Source: Actinobacteria bacterium UBA6100 (GTDB taxonomy: Bacteria > Actinomycetota > Coriobacteriia > Anaerosomatales > Anaerosomataceae). Taken from it: 64,000 bases of DNA. The notes below the pieces were generated by a model. That model was not told the origin of the DNA. It ran no database searches and saw only the letters and a program-made list of their open reading frames with translations. Position 1 is the first letter of the stretch. The number at the start of each line of letters is the position of its first letter. The stretch spans positions 62,001-126,000 of the forward strand of contig DIWS01000005.1 in the NCBI GenBank assembly GCA_002423585.1, read 5' to 3'. The position numbers were made by a program, and so were the translations under genes. Shown piece after piece: positions 8,317 to 16,616 of the stretch.

Positions 8317-9135
8317 CTACATCCGGGGGGCTGCTATCCGTGCGAGCCGCTCGAGCTCCTCGGGCGTGATGGTCACCGAGGCGTCCCCGCCGGCGTCTGT
8401 GAGGGTGTTCGCCCACAGCATCCCCGAGTCGCCGCGGCTGCGGAAGATGGCGGTCGATCCGTAGACCATGCCGCCCTCTCCGACGTCGTCGAGGTATCGC
8501 GGCGCCTCGACGTCTTCGCCCTCGCCGAGCGCCCTGGCGTACTCGGCCTCGAGTGCCGCAGCCATCGAGTCGTACTCGGCCCCATCCACAACGGTGAAGA
8601 TCGCGATGCGCGAACCTCCCGCCTCGTAGGCGAACTGGTAGCGCGCATCCTTGTTGAGGTCGAGGGCAACCTGAACGACCTTCGTGTCGCCACAGTCAGC
8701 ACATGTGTACGTGAACACCTCCGGGGGCAACACCTCATGCGGCGTTTCCGCAGGCTCGGGAGGTGCGATATCTTCGATCGCTGATGAGTCGCCGCCCATG
8801 AGACCGGCGGTGAGATCGGTGCCGCGTCCGTAGAACGCGGAGACCGCCACAGTGATCGCGCATGCCAGCGCCAGGGAGAGCATCAGAAGCCCGATGGCCC
8901 ACGGGTTCCGATGATGCGTCTTGATGGGATCCGAATCCGTCATCGTGCCGGGACTCACGAACCCGTTCGATCCGGTGTTCTCCGCCGCGCCTTCGGCTTG
9001 CCGAGCTTCGTCCACAAGCTCGGCGTAGCCCTCGAGCACATCGATGCGCTCCTCGAAGGCGGCCTGATCCTCCGGCGTGTGACCCACAGCGTCCTCGGGC
9101 CTTGACCCCCTGCGTCTGGTGTTGCGGGCGCTCAT
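8317..9135 (-). CDS. Single-pass membrane protein of unknown function
   Basis: I do not recognise this 272-residue protein. The start is taken at ATG 9135 because GGAGGGGG lies directly upstream; a longer frame to 9231 is possible but has no ribosome site. A charged, coiled-coil-like cytoplasmic region (about 25-55) is followed by one transmembrane helix (about 79-101) and an extracytoplasmic domain with TCADCGDTK, a lone CxxC. The rest resembles a small secreted alpha/beta domain. It ends convergently on the Fe-S operon. A redox or metal role for the CxxC is only a guess. Confidence 0.75.
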   Translation of the reverse strand: MSARNTRRRGSRPEDAVGHTPEDQAAFEERIDVLEGYAELVDEARQAEGAAENTGSNGFVSPGTMTDSDPIKTHHRNPWAIGLLMLSLALACAITVAVSAFYGRGTDLTAGLMGGDSSAIEDIAPPEPAETPHEVLPPEVFTYTCADCGDTKVVQVALDLNKDARYQFAYEAGGSRIAIFTVVDGAEYDSMAAALEAEYARALGEGEDVEAPRYLDDVGEGGMVYGSTAIFRSRGDSGMLWANTLTDAGGDASVTITPEELERLARIAAPRM

Positions 9136-9211
9136 GCTACCCCCTCCGCGCCGACAGCCTCTGGAGGTAGTATGCCCGCAGCGCGGCCGATCGGCACGGG
9201 GCGGATCTGCG

Positions 9212-9556
9212 TTATCGGAGCAGTCCCGCAATCATCGCGCCGTGCAGGCCGATCCAGATGGCGTTGATCATCCAGATCGGTTTCTTGCGGTGGATGAGCC
9301 CGTATGCGGTCCATGTCAGCGCCGCGGCGAGTCCGATGCCGTAGGTGATCCCGGAGAGTCCTGCCGTGCGACCGAGTGCCCACACGTTGTACAGCTGCGG
9401 CATCATCGCAAGCGGATACAGGATCCCGACCGTCACGACCGCTCTATCCACGTGCGGCTCGATCGCTGCTTCAGCCCTCTCGACGTGCGGCACCAGCGTC
9501 TCTGCCGTTCTGCGCAGACTGCGCGCTGAACCATGTGCAAGCATTATCTCGGTCAT
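9212..9556 (-). CDS. SemiSWEET/PQ-loop family small membrane protein
   Basis: The 114-residue protein has an amphipathic N-terminus and three hydrophobic helices. The first contains the PQ-loop motif in YPLAMMPQLYNVW and is followed by AGLSGITYG and AALTWTAYGL, the pattern seen in bacterial SemiSWEET half-transporters, which dimerise to carry sugars or small solutes. The length is slightly more than the usual 85-100 residues because of about 35 N-terminal residues; an internal ATG a few codons in is an alternative start. The substrate is unknown. Confidence 0.72.
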   Translation of the reverse strand: MTEIMLAHGSARSLRRTAETLVPHVERAEAAIEPHVDRAVVTVGILYPLAMMPQLYNVWALGRTAGLSGITYGIGLAAALTWTAYGLIHRKKPIWMINAIWIGLHGAMIAGLLR

Positions 9557-9787
9557 CCTCTGCTACGAGTCGCCCTATGCATTCCATCCACCTATCGTCT
9601 ACTTGCGCGTATGCAACAAGTGCTCGAAGCCGTGCTGGGCTTCATTCGTTACCTGGGCGTCACTCAAGTGACTCGCCGCACCGCCGGACACTGGCGCACA
9701 TCTCCTGAGAAAACCGGGACCGTTCGTGGCGAGTTGGAATGAAGATTGCTTAAGACGAGCGGATGCGTCAGCGAGGAGGTGCCTTCG

Positions 9788-9946
9788 ATGGTCAAGAAAG
9801 AGACCTGCCCGGCATGCAAGGGCAACAAGGTCGTTGCAGCGGCATCACCCAACGGCGCGAAGGATTGGCGCACCTGCAACGAGTGCCACGGATCGGGATA
9901 CCATATCAAGGTGGTCCATGGCGTCGGATTCTCGATCAAGTACTGA
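9788..9946 (+). CDS. Small DnaJ-type zinc-ribbon protein
   Basis: The 52-residue protein begins at an ATG with GAGGAGGT seven bases upstream (9773-9780), which decides the start over an earlier in-frame codon at 9746. It contains CPACKG and CNECHGSG, two CxxCxG(xG) knuckles as in the DnaJ cysteine-rich domain, so it should bind one zinc ion. It stands alone between two minus-strand genes and is followed by a terminator. Isolated DnaJ-type zinc fingers often act as small chaperone-like or RNA/protein-binding modules; the specific function is unknown. Confidence 0.72.
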   Translation: MVKKETCPACKGNKVVAAASPNGAKDWRTCNECHGSGYHIKVVHGVGFSIKY

Positions 9947-10009
9947 GTGCGGAACCGCTGACTCGAACGAGCCTCTGACTGCAACGAATGCTGTGAGTCG
10001 GCTTCCGGG

Positions 10010-10047
10010 GCGGCCTTCCTCTCACGAGGGAGGCCGCTTCTTTCATC
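10010..10047 (+). terminator. Terminator between two convergent small genes
   Basis: A 12-bp stem (10010-10021 with 10026-10037, one G-U pair) with a four-base TCAC loop is followed by TTCTTTC. It lies downstream of the zinc-ribbon gene and 11 bases from the stop of the facing gene, so it may serve both. Confidence 0.75.
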
Positions 10048-10260
10048 TCAGCCGAAATGGATGTAGTAGCGGCAGTGCATCTTCTGGGGGCAGTCAGCCG
10101 GGACGTCATCTTCGGTATACGTCCACGTATCGCCTTCGACGAAACAGGAACACACGACACGCCGCTGGCCCTTCTTCACGCGTGTGTCGTACTGATCGTC
10201 GTAGTGCGGCTGCTCGCGCCAGTAGAAGCACTTGTGGCGTATGGGTGAGAACTCGCTCAT
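10048..10260 (-). CDS. Small cysteine-containing protein of unknown function
   Basis: This is a 70-residue protein rich in aromatic residues, with five cysteines: KCFYW near residue 11, VCSC around 37-39, DCPQK around 57 and HCRYY around 62. The spacing suggests a compact metal-binding or Fe-S-like fold, though no named family is recognised. It faces a terminator at its 3' end and is preceded by about 130 bases that hold no clear gene before the HemN-like gene. Confidence 0.6.
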   Translation of the reverse strand: MSEFSPIRHKCFYWREQPHYDDQYDTRVKKGQRRVVCSCFVEGDTWTYTEDDVPADCPQKMHCRYYIHFG

Positions 10261-10392
10261 GGCGTGCGCCCCTCGATCACGACCACGGCCTGCAGCCCCG
10301 GCGGCACCGCACCGGGAACTCCGCCTCGATTGTCGCCCTCGGAGCCGCGGATGCCAAGTACCGGGGCACGCAGAGGTTTCGGCGACGCTGGA

Positions 10393-11736
10393 CTAACAGG
10401 GGACAGGGCACTCCTCGCCCACCGGCTCGCACCCCATCAGCGCGTCATCGTTGAGCAACAGCTTCTCTTCAGGCGGCAACAACTCGCGCTCGTGATCGCG
10501 GTGATCGTTGGAAGCCGCGAGCGTCTCGCGCATCATGACGAGCAGCAGGTACCGGCCGTGCATCGTGAGGGTGATCTCCTCCGGGGTGTCGGTGGCGATA
10601 CCGCCGGCCATGCGCATGAACGCCAGTTCCGCCCACAGGCCACGTTCCACCGGAACGCCGAAGTCCCGCAGGAAGCGCTCCTTGTCGAGTCTCAGGCCGA
10701 ACAGATCGGTCACGAAGCGGTAGCGCATCCTCGCCTTGCGGCCGTAGAGCTTGCCCATCTTGGCGATGGCGCTCTGGCCGCTATCGATGCGGGCGGCATA
10801 GTCCGCAAGGGAGAACGTGTTGTTGTAGATGCGCCCGCCGATGAACGAGAGCCCTCCCGAACCCAGGCCGACGTACTCGTCGTAGTCGACGATGTACTCG
10901 TCGATCATGCCGCCCTTCTCCTTCGAGAAGGTCCATGCCGAGGCAGGCTCGAACTCGGGCGCCAGGCCGTCGCAGACGATGCGGTAGTACTCGGCCTCGC
11001 GCGCGAAGTCGATCGCGCCGATCGTGCGGGCAAGCTCGCGGCGGTTCTTAGGAGAGGCCATCAGCGGGTAGAAGGTCGTCTGGTTCGCACCCGTCGCCTT
11101 CACGAGCTCGATATCACGCTCGAGGATGGCCCGGCTCTGGCTCGGGAAGTTGAAGATCATGTCGACGTTGAGCGAGTGGAAGCGTCCGGCGGCCAGCTGC
11201 ACCCGCTCGAAGACCTTCTCACCACATCCGTACTTGTCGTAGCGGGCCATCTGGTTGAGCAGCGTGTCATCAAAACTCTGGACGCCCACGCTGAAGCGGT
11301 CGACGCGGTCCTTGAGTGCGTCGATCGTCTCGTCGGTGACGTGGTTCGGACTCGACTCCGCCGAGACCTCCTTGATCTCGGGGAACAGGCGCTTGGCGAG
11401 ATCGATGGTCTCGCACAGCTCGTCCACGAGGATGGTCGGGGTCCCGCCTCCGATATACAGCGTCGCGAAGTGATAGCCGCAGTCGGCCGAGCGCTCGAGT
11501 TCGGTCCTCAGTGCCTTGAAGTACGTGCGCGCCCGCTCCTCGCCGTAGAGGAACCGGTTGAAGGAGCAGTACGGGCAGAGCCGCTCGCAGAACGGGATGT
11601 GGAGGTACAGCGTGTACTGCTTGCCCGGTTCGGGAACAGGCAGCCGCGTCACGTCAGCAGGCTGCTGGCCGAGGTAGCTTCTGTTGAGTATGCGCAGCGC
11701 ACCGGTGACGATGCGTTCAGAAAGCATGAATGGCAC
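10393..11736 (-). CDS. HemN/HemW-like radical SAM enzyme (coproporphyrinogen III oxidase family)
   Basis: The 447-residue protein carries the radical SAM cluster motif CERLCPYC (C50, C54, C57) after YLHIPF, and downstream YIGGGTPT, SAESSPNHV and SVGVQSFDD, all typical of the HemN/HemW family. HemN decarboxylates coproporphyrinogen III without oxygen, while HemW and HutW relatives handle haem. The glycine-rich GLGSGGLSFIGG segment and the C-terminal HemN-like domain (about 335-425) are present. No other haem gene is nearby, so which branch it belongs to is open. The tail holds CEPVGEECPVPC, an extra cysteine cluster. Confidence 0.82.
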   Translation of the reverse strand: MPFMLSERIVTGALRILNRSYLGQQPADVTRLPVPEPGKQYTLYLHIPFCERLCPYCSFNRFLYGEERARTYFKALRTELERSADCGYHFATLYIGGGTPTILVDELCETIDLAKRLFPEIKEVSAESSPNHVTDETIDALKDRVDRFSVGVQSFDDTLLNQMARYDKYGCGEKVFERVQLAAGRFHSLNVDMIFNFPSQSRAILERDIELVKATGANQTTFYPLMASPKNRRELARTIGAIDFAREAEYYRIVCDGLAPEFEPASAWTFSKEKGGMIDEYIVDYDEYVGLGSGGLSFIGGRIYNNTFSLADYAARIDSGQSAIAKMGKLYGRKARMRYRFVTDLFGLRLDKERFLRDFGVPVERGLWAELAFMRMAGGIATDTPEEITLTMHGRYLLLVMMRETLAASNDHRDHERELLPPEEKLLLNDDALMGCEPVGEECPVPC

Positions 11737-11836
11737 GTCCTAACCATGGTCGGACCACTCGGGCCCACAGGGGAGTGTACGACACGACCGGCGGCATCCC
11801 TGCCCCCGAGGTGGTTCCGAACAGGTAACGGCCGCC

Positions 11837-12394
11837 TCAGAGTCGGGCGGCGATGATCTCGGCTATCTCGCGCAACTGATCGATGCTCAGTATGACCTCG
11901 CCGTTGGCGTCGAAGTACGTGTCGATCACGATCGCCACGTCGCCCTTGCGGAAACCGAAGATGTACACGCTCGACGACACATCCGGGTTCGGCCCGATGA
12001 ACGACTCATCGCCCACCGGCGGCGTCACCGGCTCGCTCACCGTGTTGCCGTCGGTCAGCCAGGCATCCCAGGTCTCCAGCCCCTCCACTACCAGCATCGC
12101 CACGAGCCGTCCGTCAGCGGTGGCGATGTTCACGTCACCGCCTGCGCCGATCGCGGGATCGTACGCGACGACCTTCAGATCCGCCAGTCCCGAGACCGCC
12201 TCGACGTCGGCCGGCGTCAGCAGCGCGCCGGGGTCGACCGTCCCGCCGGCCGCGTTGGGGGCGCCGACGTCGGTCCCGGTCTCGGCCGGGATGACTTCGT
12301 CGTCCGCCACGCTGCAGCCCACCATGGCTATGGTCAGCACGACAGCAACGCCTATGAGTACCGTTCGCCGAAGCACGATCGGCTCCCTTCGCAC
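11837..12394 (-). CDS. Predicted lipoprotein
   Basis: The 185-residue protein has a basic N-terminus, a hydrophobic signal segment (VLIGVAVVLTIAMVG) and a lipobox ending in Cys at about residue 27 (MVGCS), so it should be lipidated and anchored outside the membrane. A Thr/Pro/Gly linker leads to a globular domain of about 130 residues that starts LLTPADVEAVSGL, reminiscent of secreted DUF3558-like domains. A function cannot be assigned. It appears monocistronic between the HemN-like gene and the SPFH gene. Confidence 0.75.
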   Translation of the reverse strand: MRREPIVLRRTVLIGVAVVLTIAMVGCSVADDEVIPAETGTDVGAPNAAGGTVDPGALLTPADVEAVSGLADLKVVAYDPAIGAGGDVNIATADGRLVAMLVVEGLETWDAWLTDGNTVSEPVTPPVGDESFIGPNPDVSSSVYIFGFRKGDVAIVIDTYFDANGEVILSIDQLREIAEIIAARL

Positions 12395-12446
12395 ACCTCT
12401 CGCACATTGTCGTCTCCTGGCGAAGCGAAAACAACGCCAGCACGCA

Positions 12447-12474
12447 AAGAGGCCCCGCCGGAGCGGGGCCTCTT
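12447..12474 (-). terminator. Terminator of the SPFH gene
   Basis: A 12-bp perfect stem (12447-12458 with 12463-12474) around a CGGA loop lies 20 bases past the SPFH stop. On the minus strand it is followed by TTTGCG, a weak T tract. Confidence 0.75.
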
Positions 12475-12493
12475 CATCGAAACACGTGCTGCG

Positions 12494-14725
12494 CTAGACC
12501 TCCGCGCTTGGCGCGGGTGGCTCGGGCGCCGGCTTCGCCGGCTGCTTGGTCTCGGCGGCCGCCTGGTCGCGCATCTGCTTCTTGATCTCGGCGACCATCT
12601 GCAGCTGCGACGGGTCGATGGGTCGCTCGGCAGCCGCGGTGAACTCGCCGAGCTTGTCGGTGGCCATGAGGCCCATCAACAGGCCGAAGGCGTTCATGCT
12701 CGAGCCGCTCCCATCGCCCCCTTCGCCGCCCATGTTCACGACAGTGCTGGGGACGATCGGGACCTTGGAGGATTCGATCGCCGCCGCGAGCTTGGTCATC
12801 ACATCCTGCATGAGCTGGAGCTGTGGGCCGCCGTATGCGCGGACCTGCTCGTCGATGGCGATGGCCTTGCCCACACCGACCTTGGCCTCCTTCTCGGCGT
12901 CAGCCTGGGCGATGAGCTTGACGCGCAGGGCATCGGCCTCACCGATCTTCTTAACGCGCGTGGCATCCGCCTGAGCCATCATCTCGACCTTGGTGGCATC
13001 GGCCTCGGCCATGAGCTTGACCTTCTGCGCGTCACCGTCGGCGAGCGTCTTCACTCTGTCAGCGTCGGCCTTGGCGAGCGTGCGGACGCGCTCCGCGTCC
13101 TGCATCGCACGCTGCAGCTCGGCACGCGCCTGGTTCTCCTGCACCTGGATATTGATCTGCGACTGGGTGAGCGCGGTCTGCTGCTCGGCGATGGACTGCG
13201 CCTCCTTGAGCTCGCGCTCCTTGTCGGCGGCGATGCGCTGCTTCTCGAAGGTCTCGAGCTTCTCGTAGGCCACCTGCCGGTCGCGGAGTTGCATGAGGAT
13301 CGTCTCGATACGGTCGTCGCCGGCCGCCGAGTGCGGCGTGCCGATCAGGACCTCTTCGAGCTCCAGGTTGTAGTGCCCGAACTTCTCCTTCATCTCCACC
13401 GATGAGTTCTTCTGGATCTCGGAGCGCTGCTGGATGAGTTCGATGATCGTCTTGGTCTGACCGATGTTCTTGAAGTACGCCGACACCATAGGGTCGAGCG
13501 TCTGGTTCACGAGCATCTTGATGTCGCCGAACCGCTGGATCACGAGCGGTGCTTTCTTGTAGTCGATGTGGATGACTACCGAGAGTGGCAGCAGCGGCTC
13601 GAACGCGTCCTTGGTGATGAGGTTCACTTCGGCGAGGTTCTCGTCGTAGTGATGTTCGCCGCTGTCTCCGCGCACCCACTTCAGGATGATGTTGGTCGTG
13701 GGCACCATGACGATGCTTCCTGCGTACGTGTTGAAGGCGTACTTGCCGGGGAGCAGTGCCTCGTTCCACACGCCGCGGTTACCCTGCGGCACGAGCTCGC
13801 CGTGCCGGTACTCTTCGCCCGAGGTGTCGGCGCCCTTGGGGCCGATGTAGCTCACGACCACGCCCGCGAAACCGACAGGGACCGTGATCTTCGGGATGAC
13901 CTCGACCGTACCGAACAGGCGGTTGATGAAGTACGTGCCTTCTGTGAGCACCTGGTACTGGCGTCCGCGAAAGCCGCCCGCCGCCAGGAACCGCTCGGGA
14001 TTCTGGAAGCTGTTGTGGTAGTTGGGATCAGCGGCAACGTCGCCCACCGCCGGGGCGATGATGTCGCCCCCGGGCAGGGAGGGTCCATCGTGAATGGTGA
14101 CGATGCCGGTGCGGTCATCGGCACCGCGGATGACGACCGGGTCGAAGCCCTTGAGGCTGTGGAGGTACTGCGCCATCGACTCGATGGTGCTCTCTTCATC
14201 GCGGCTGCCCATCGGCAGGAAGAACGTGCGGCTCTCCGTGATGATGACGAACTGCGCGAGGTTGAAGGCGTAAGTGCCTTCACGCAGGATCTGGCGCTGC
14301 GGGCCGCGCTGACCACCGTTGGCGAAGAATGCCATCACGTCCTGGTAGTAGTTGCAGTCCACCAGGCGCGCAAGGGTCTGCTGTGGCTCCAGCGGCTGCC
14401 CGTCGCGAGCGAAGACGTAGCCGATCTTGCCCTGGGGGATGGTGATGAGCGGCATCACGTGCACGCGATACATCAGTGGCGTCCTGAAATGGATGCCACC
14501 GCGGATGACGAGCGGCTGATACCCCGCCTCGCCCTTGAGGGCGATGATGTTGTCCTTCAGAGATCCCTTGGGTGACCACCACTTCTCGACGATCCCCACG
14601 CGGTCAGAGCGGATGATCCGCACTCCGAGCAAGAACCAGAGCACGCCCACCATGATCAGGAACAGCACCATCGCCGCCCCGACCACCCCCAGCATGCCAA
14701 CGACTGCTTCCACCGTCTCCCCCAT
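12494..14725 (-). CDS. Large SPFH/band-7 (flotillin-like) membrane protein
   Basis: From ATG 14725 the protein has 743 residues. An N-terminal transmembrane helix (about 8-35) is followed by a long SPFH-type region with repeated beta segments, then a coiled coil (about 490-640) built of KADADRVKTLADGD-like repeats, as in flotillins, and a proline-rich tail. Such proteins form large membrane cages or microdomain scaffolds. It is much longer than a normal flotillin because of an inserted central region (about 80-330) with motifs such as REGTYAFNLAQF and TEGTYFINRLF, which look like two related copies. The adjacent upstream gene on the same strand is a zinc-ribbon fusion. Confidence 0.85.
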   Translation of the reverse strand: MGETVEAVVGMLGVVGAAMVLFLIMVGVLWFLLGVRIIRSDRVGIVEKWWSPKGSLKDNIIALKGEAGYQPLVIRGGIHFRTPLMYRVHVMPLITIPQGKIGYVFARDGQPLEPQQTLARLVDCNYYQDVMAFFANGGQRGPQRQILREGTYAFNLAQFVIITESRTFFLPMGSRDEESTIESMAQYLHSLKGFDPVVIRGADDRTGIVTIHDGPSLPGGDIIAPAVGDVAADPNYHNSFQNPERFLAAGGFRGRQYQVLTEGTYFINRLFGTVEVIPKITVPVGFAGVVVSYIGPKGADTSGEEYRHGELVPQGNRGVWNEALLPGKYAFNTYAGSIVMVPTTNIILKWVRGDSGEHHYDENLAEVNLITKDAFEPLLPLSVVIHIDYKKAPLVIQRFGDIKMLVNQTLDPMVSAYFKNIGQTKTIIELIQQRSEIQKNSSVEMKEKFGHYNLELEEVLIGTPHSAAGDDRIETILMQLRDRQVAYEKLETFEKQRIAADKERELKEAQSIAEQQTALTQSQINIQVQENQARAELQRAMQDAERVRTLAKADADRVKTLADGDAQKVKLMAEADATKVEMMAQADATRVKKIGEADALRVKLIAQADAEKEAKVGVGKAIAIDEQVRAYGGPQLQLMQDVMTKLAAAIESSKVPIVPSTVVNMGGEGGDGSGSSMNAFGLLMGLMATDKLGEFTAAAERPIDPSQLQMVAEIKKQMRDQAAAETKQPAKPAPEPPAPSAEV

Positions 14726-14814
14726 TCTCGACGTCCCATTCGGGACACTGGCTAGAAGTGTACCCCTCGGAATCACTCCGGATACGTCCGTCTGCCGAGC
14801 ATTCGCGGCGCAGA

Positions 14815-15840
14815 TCAGAGGTCGGGATGTGCCGCCTGCAGGGCGGCCCACACCTCATCCACGTCGGCAGGAACGACACACGCGATGTCTTGCGCGCCGC
14901 CGTGGCCCCGCGAGCACTTCAGGCGCTCGTCCAGCCGCTGCACGCTCCCGCACTTCGGGCAGTACCCGAGCGCGACCGCCCTACCCGCGCGCATGAGCGG
15001 GACGCGCACCTTCTTGCCCTCGTCCTTCACGGACAGGTCGTACGCCGCGACGAATGTGGAACCGTGCGCAAGGCCGAAGATCCCGGCGGCCCACTCCCTC
15101 GAGGTGCGACTCAGCCCGGAGTGCCCTTCTTTGATGGCGGCCCACGCGAGACGGTCTCGATCGGCCTCTGTCTGCATGCCGAGTGCCTGGAAGATGGCGG
15201 CGCGCTCGTGGAGTATGTCGAGCGCCTTGCCGGGCCGGGTCGCGCGCTCGAGCTCGGAGCCGAGCGAGATGACGCGTTCGGGGATCTGCGCCGGCTCGAT
15301 GCCGAGCTTCAGGTGGGCGAACGCCCCGGATCCGGCCGCTGTGAGCACTTCGGTCACACGCGCGTGCAACCGCTCCAGCTCGGCCGCAGGTCCCGATGGC
15401 TCCGTGGGCGCCGCCGGCACAAGCGGGTCCTCGGCAGCTACGCCCGCATCCGCGACATGCCCGGTCCACACGGTGCCGTCCCAGTAGCGCAACTGGTGCC
15501 GTCCCGTCGGGTCTGCCAGCCATGCGGCGGGCACCGCCGTCGGCGCGGGCGCTACCACGGTGGCTGCCGCACGGACGGAGGAGCCCGGAGTCACGTCGCT
15601 CCTCGTCACGCCCTCCACCAGCAGGCCCACCTGCCCCGCTCCTGCCGAGGCGCGATCGAGCAGCTTACGATCGCGCTCCACACCGGTCACTCGGACGGCG
15701 TGTGTCTCCCCGCCCGGGCCCGTCACCACGACCTCGTCACCGATCGCGACCGACCCGGCAACCAGATCGCCCGAGAGCACCGTGCCCCTGCCCGCGATGG
15801 TGAACGCGTCGCGCAAGATGAACAGCATGTCCTCGCTCAT
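14815..15840 (-). CDS. EF-Tu domain II-like / DUF2510 / zinc-ribbon fusion protein
   Basis: The 341-residue protein begins with a beta-barrel closely resembling EF-Tu domain II (about 5-90): GRGTVLSGDLVAGSVAIGDE, then DRKLLDRA, AGQVGLLVEGV and a V-T-PG end, but there is no GTPase domain. A DUF2510-like segment follows (about 107-132, LADPTGRHQLRYWDG), then a helical region and a C-terminal zinc ribbon (CPKCG ... LKCSRGH). I know of no described protein with this order. It lies 89 bases upstream of the SPFH gene on the same strand, hinting at a shared membrane-associated role. Confidence 0.75.
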   Translation of the reverse strand: MSEDMLFILRDAFTIAGRGTVLSGDLVAGSVAIGDEVVVTGPGGETHAVRVTGVERDRKLLDRASAGAGQVGLLVEGVTRSDVTPGSSVRAAATVVAPAPTAVPAAWLADPTGRHQLRYWDGTVWTGHVADAGVAAEDPLVPAAPTEPSGPAAELERLHARVTEVLTAAGSGAFAHLKLGIEPAQIPERVISLGSELERATRPGKALDILHERAAIFQALGMQTEADRDRLAWAAIKEGHSGLSRTSREWAAGIFGLAHGSTFVAAYDLSVKDEGKKVRVPLMRAGRAVALGYCPKCGSVQRLDERLKCSRGHGGAQDIACVVPADVDEVWAALQAAHPDL

Positions 15841-15925
15841 CGCTGCACCCTCCCCCGATGCCTACGGGACTCTATTCCACCCCCGGGAAGCGTTCGGTCG
15901 GCGCGCAACACGACCGCACACGACA

Positions 15926-15957
15926 ACGGCCCCGCAGCCTGAAGGGCGCGGAGCCGT
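15926..15957 (-). terminator. Terminator after tRNA-Leu
   Basis: A 10-bp stem (15926-15935 with 15948-15957, one G-U pair) starts 11 bases beyond the tRNA 3' end on the minus strand. The T tract is poor (TTGTCG). Confidence 0.6.
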
Positions 15958-15967
15958 CTGGTGTCAC

Positions 15968-16053
15968 TGGTGCGGGTGAAAGGAGTTGAACCTTCACGGG
16001 GTTGCCCCCACATGGACCTGAACCATGCGCGTCTGCCATTCCGCCACACCCGC
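15968..16053 (-). tRNA. tRNA-Leu (anticodon CAG)
   Basis: On the minus strand the 7-bp acceptor stem GCGGGTG pairs with CACCCGC, followed by an encoded ACCA end (86 bases in all). The anticodon stem CATGG/CCATG encloses the loop TTCAGGT, giving anticodon CAG for CUG codons. The long variable arm (GTGGGGGCAACCCCGT) is as expected for a class II leucine tRNA, and the T arm contains GTTCAACTC. Confidence 0.97.
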
Positions 16054-16070
16054 GTGTGGTGCAGGTGGAG

Positions 16071-16099
16071 ATTCTATCAGGGAGGACCGACTCGGGCAA
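16071..16099 (-). promoter_or_regulatory. Sigma-70-type promoter of tRNA-Leu
   Basis: On the minus strand TTGCCC (16099-16094) and TAGAAT (16076-16071) are separated by exactly 17 bases. The -10 box ends 18 bases before the tRNA start, a normal distance for a stable-RNA promoter with a short leader. Confidence 0.65.
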
Positions 16100-16184
16100 C
16101 GCCGCGTGCCCGCGCTGACCTCCTGTGCGGTAGAGTGTGGGCTGACACAGAAGCGAGCCCCCTCGAGACGGGAGTACCCCCATC

Positions 16185-16613
16185 GTGAAGCCACAGTCCG
16201 GCGAGACCGTTCGCGTGCACTACCGCGGAACCCTTGCGGATGGTTCGGAGTTCGATAGCAGCACGGGGAGCGATCCCCTGGAGTTCACCCTCGGTGACGG
16301 CATGGTCATCCCCGGCTTCGAATCGGCCGTGAGCGACCTGGCCGTCGGCGAGTCCGCGACCGTCACGCTCGGCGTCGAAGACGCCTACGGTCCGCGCAAC
16401 GACGAGGCCCTCCAGCAGTTCCCGCGCGAGGCCTTCGGCGACATGGAGCCGGTCGTCGGCATAGTCGTCGGCCTCCAGGGCCCCAACGGCGAGGAGGCCG
16501 CCGCCACGATCGCCGAGGTGGGCGACGAGACGGTGACGCTCGACTTCAACCACCCGCTCGCCGGCCAGGAGCTCACCTTCGAGCTCACGCTCGTGGAGAT
16601 CGTCGGCAGGTAG
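16185..16613 (+). CDS. FKBP-type peptidyl-prolyl isomerase (SlyD-like)
   Basis: The 142-residue protein has a split FKBP domain: VRVHYRGTLADGSEFDSS and PLEFTLGDGMVIPGFESAV at the N-terminus, an insert-in-flap domain (about 70-125) and a closing NHPLAGQELTFEL segment. This is the SlyD architecture, catalysing prolyl isomerisation and chaperoning folding. The histidine-rich nickel-binding tail of E. coli SlyD is absent. The GTG start lies after a GGGAG. It ends three bases before the kinase gene and so may be the first gene of the cell-wall signalling cluster. Confidence 0.9.
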   Translation: MKPQSGETVRVHYRGTLADGSEFDSSTGSDPLEFTLGDGMVIPGFESAVSDLAVGESATVTLGVEDAYGPRNDEALQQFPREAFGDMEPVVGIVVGLQGPNGEEAAATIAEVGDETVTLDFNHPLAGQELTFELTLVEIVGR

Positions 16614-16616
16614 GCG

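Noticed and set aside
10264..11856. A 530-codon open frame opposite the HemN-like gene
   Set aside because: The reverse strand carries clear radical SAM motifs. The antisense frame has no recognisable domain or ribosome site.
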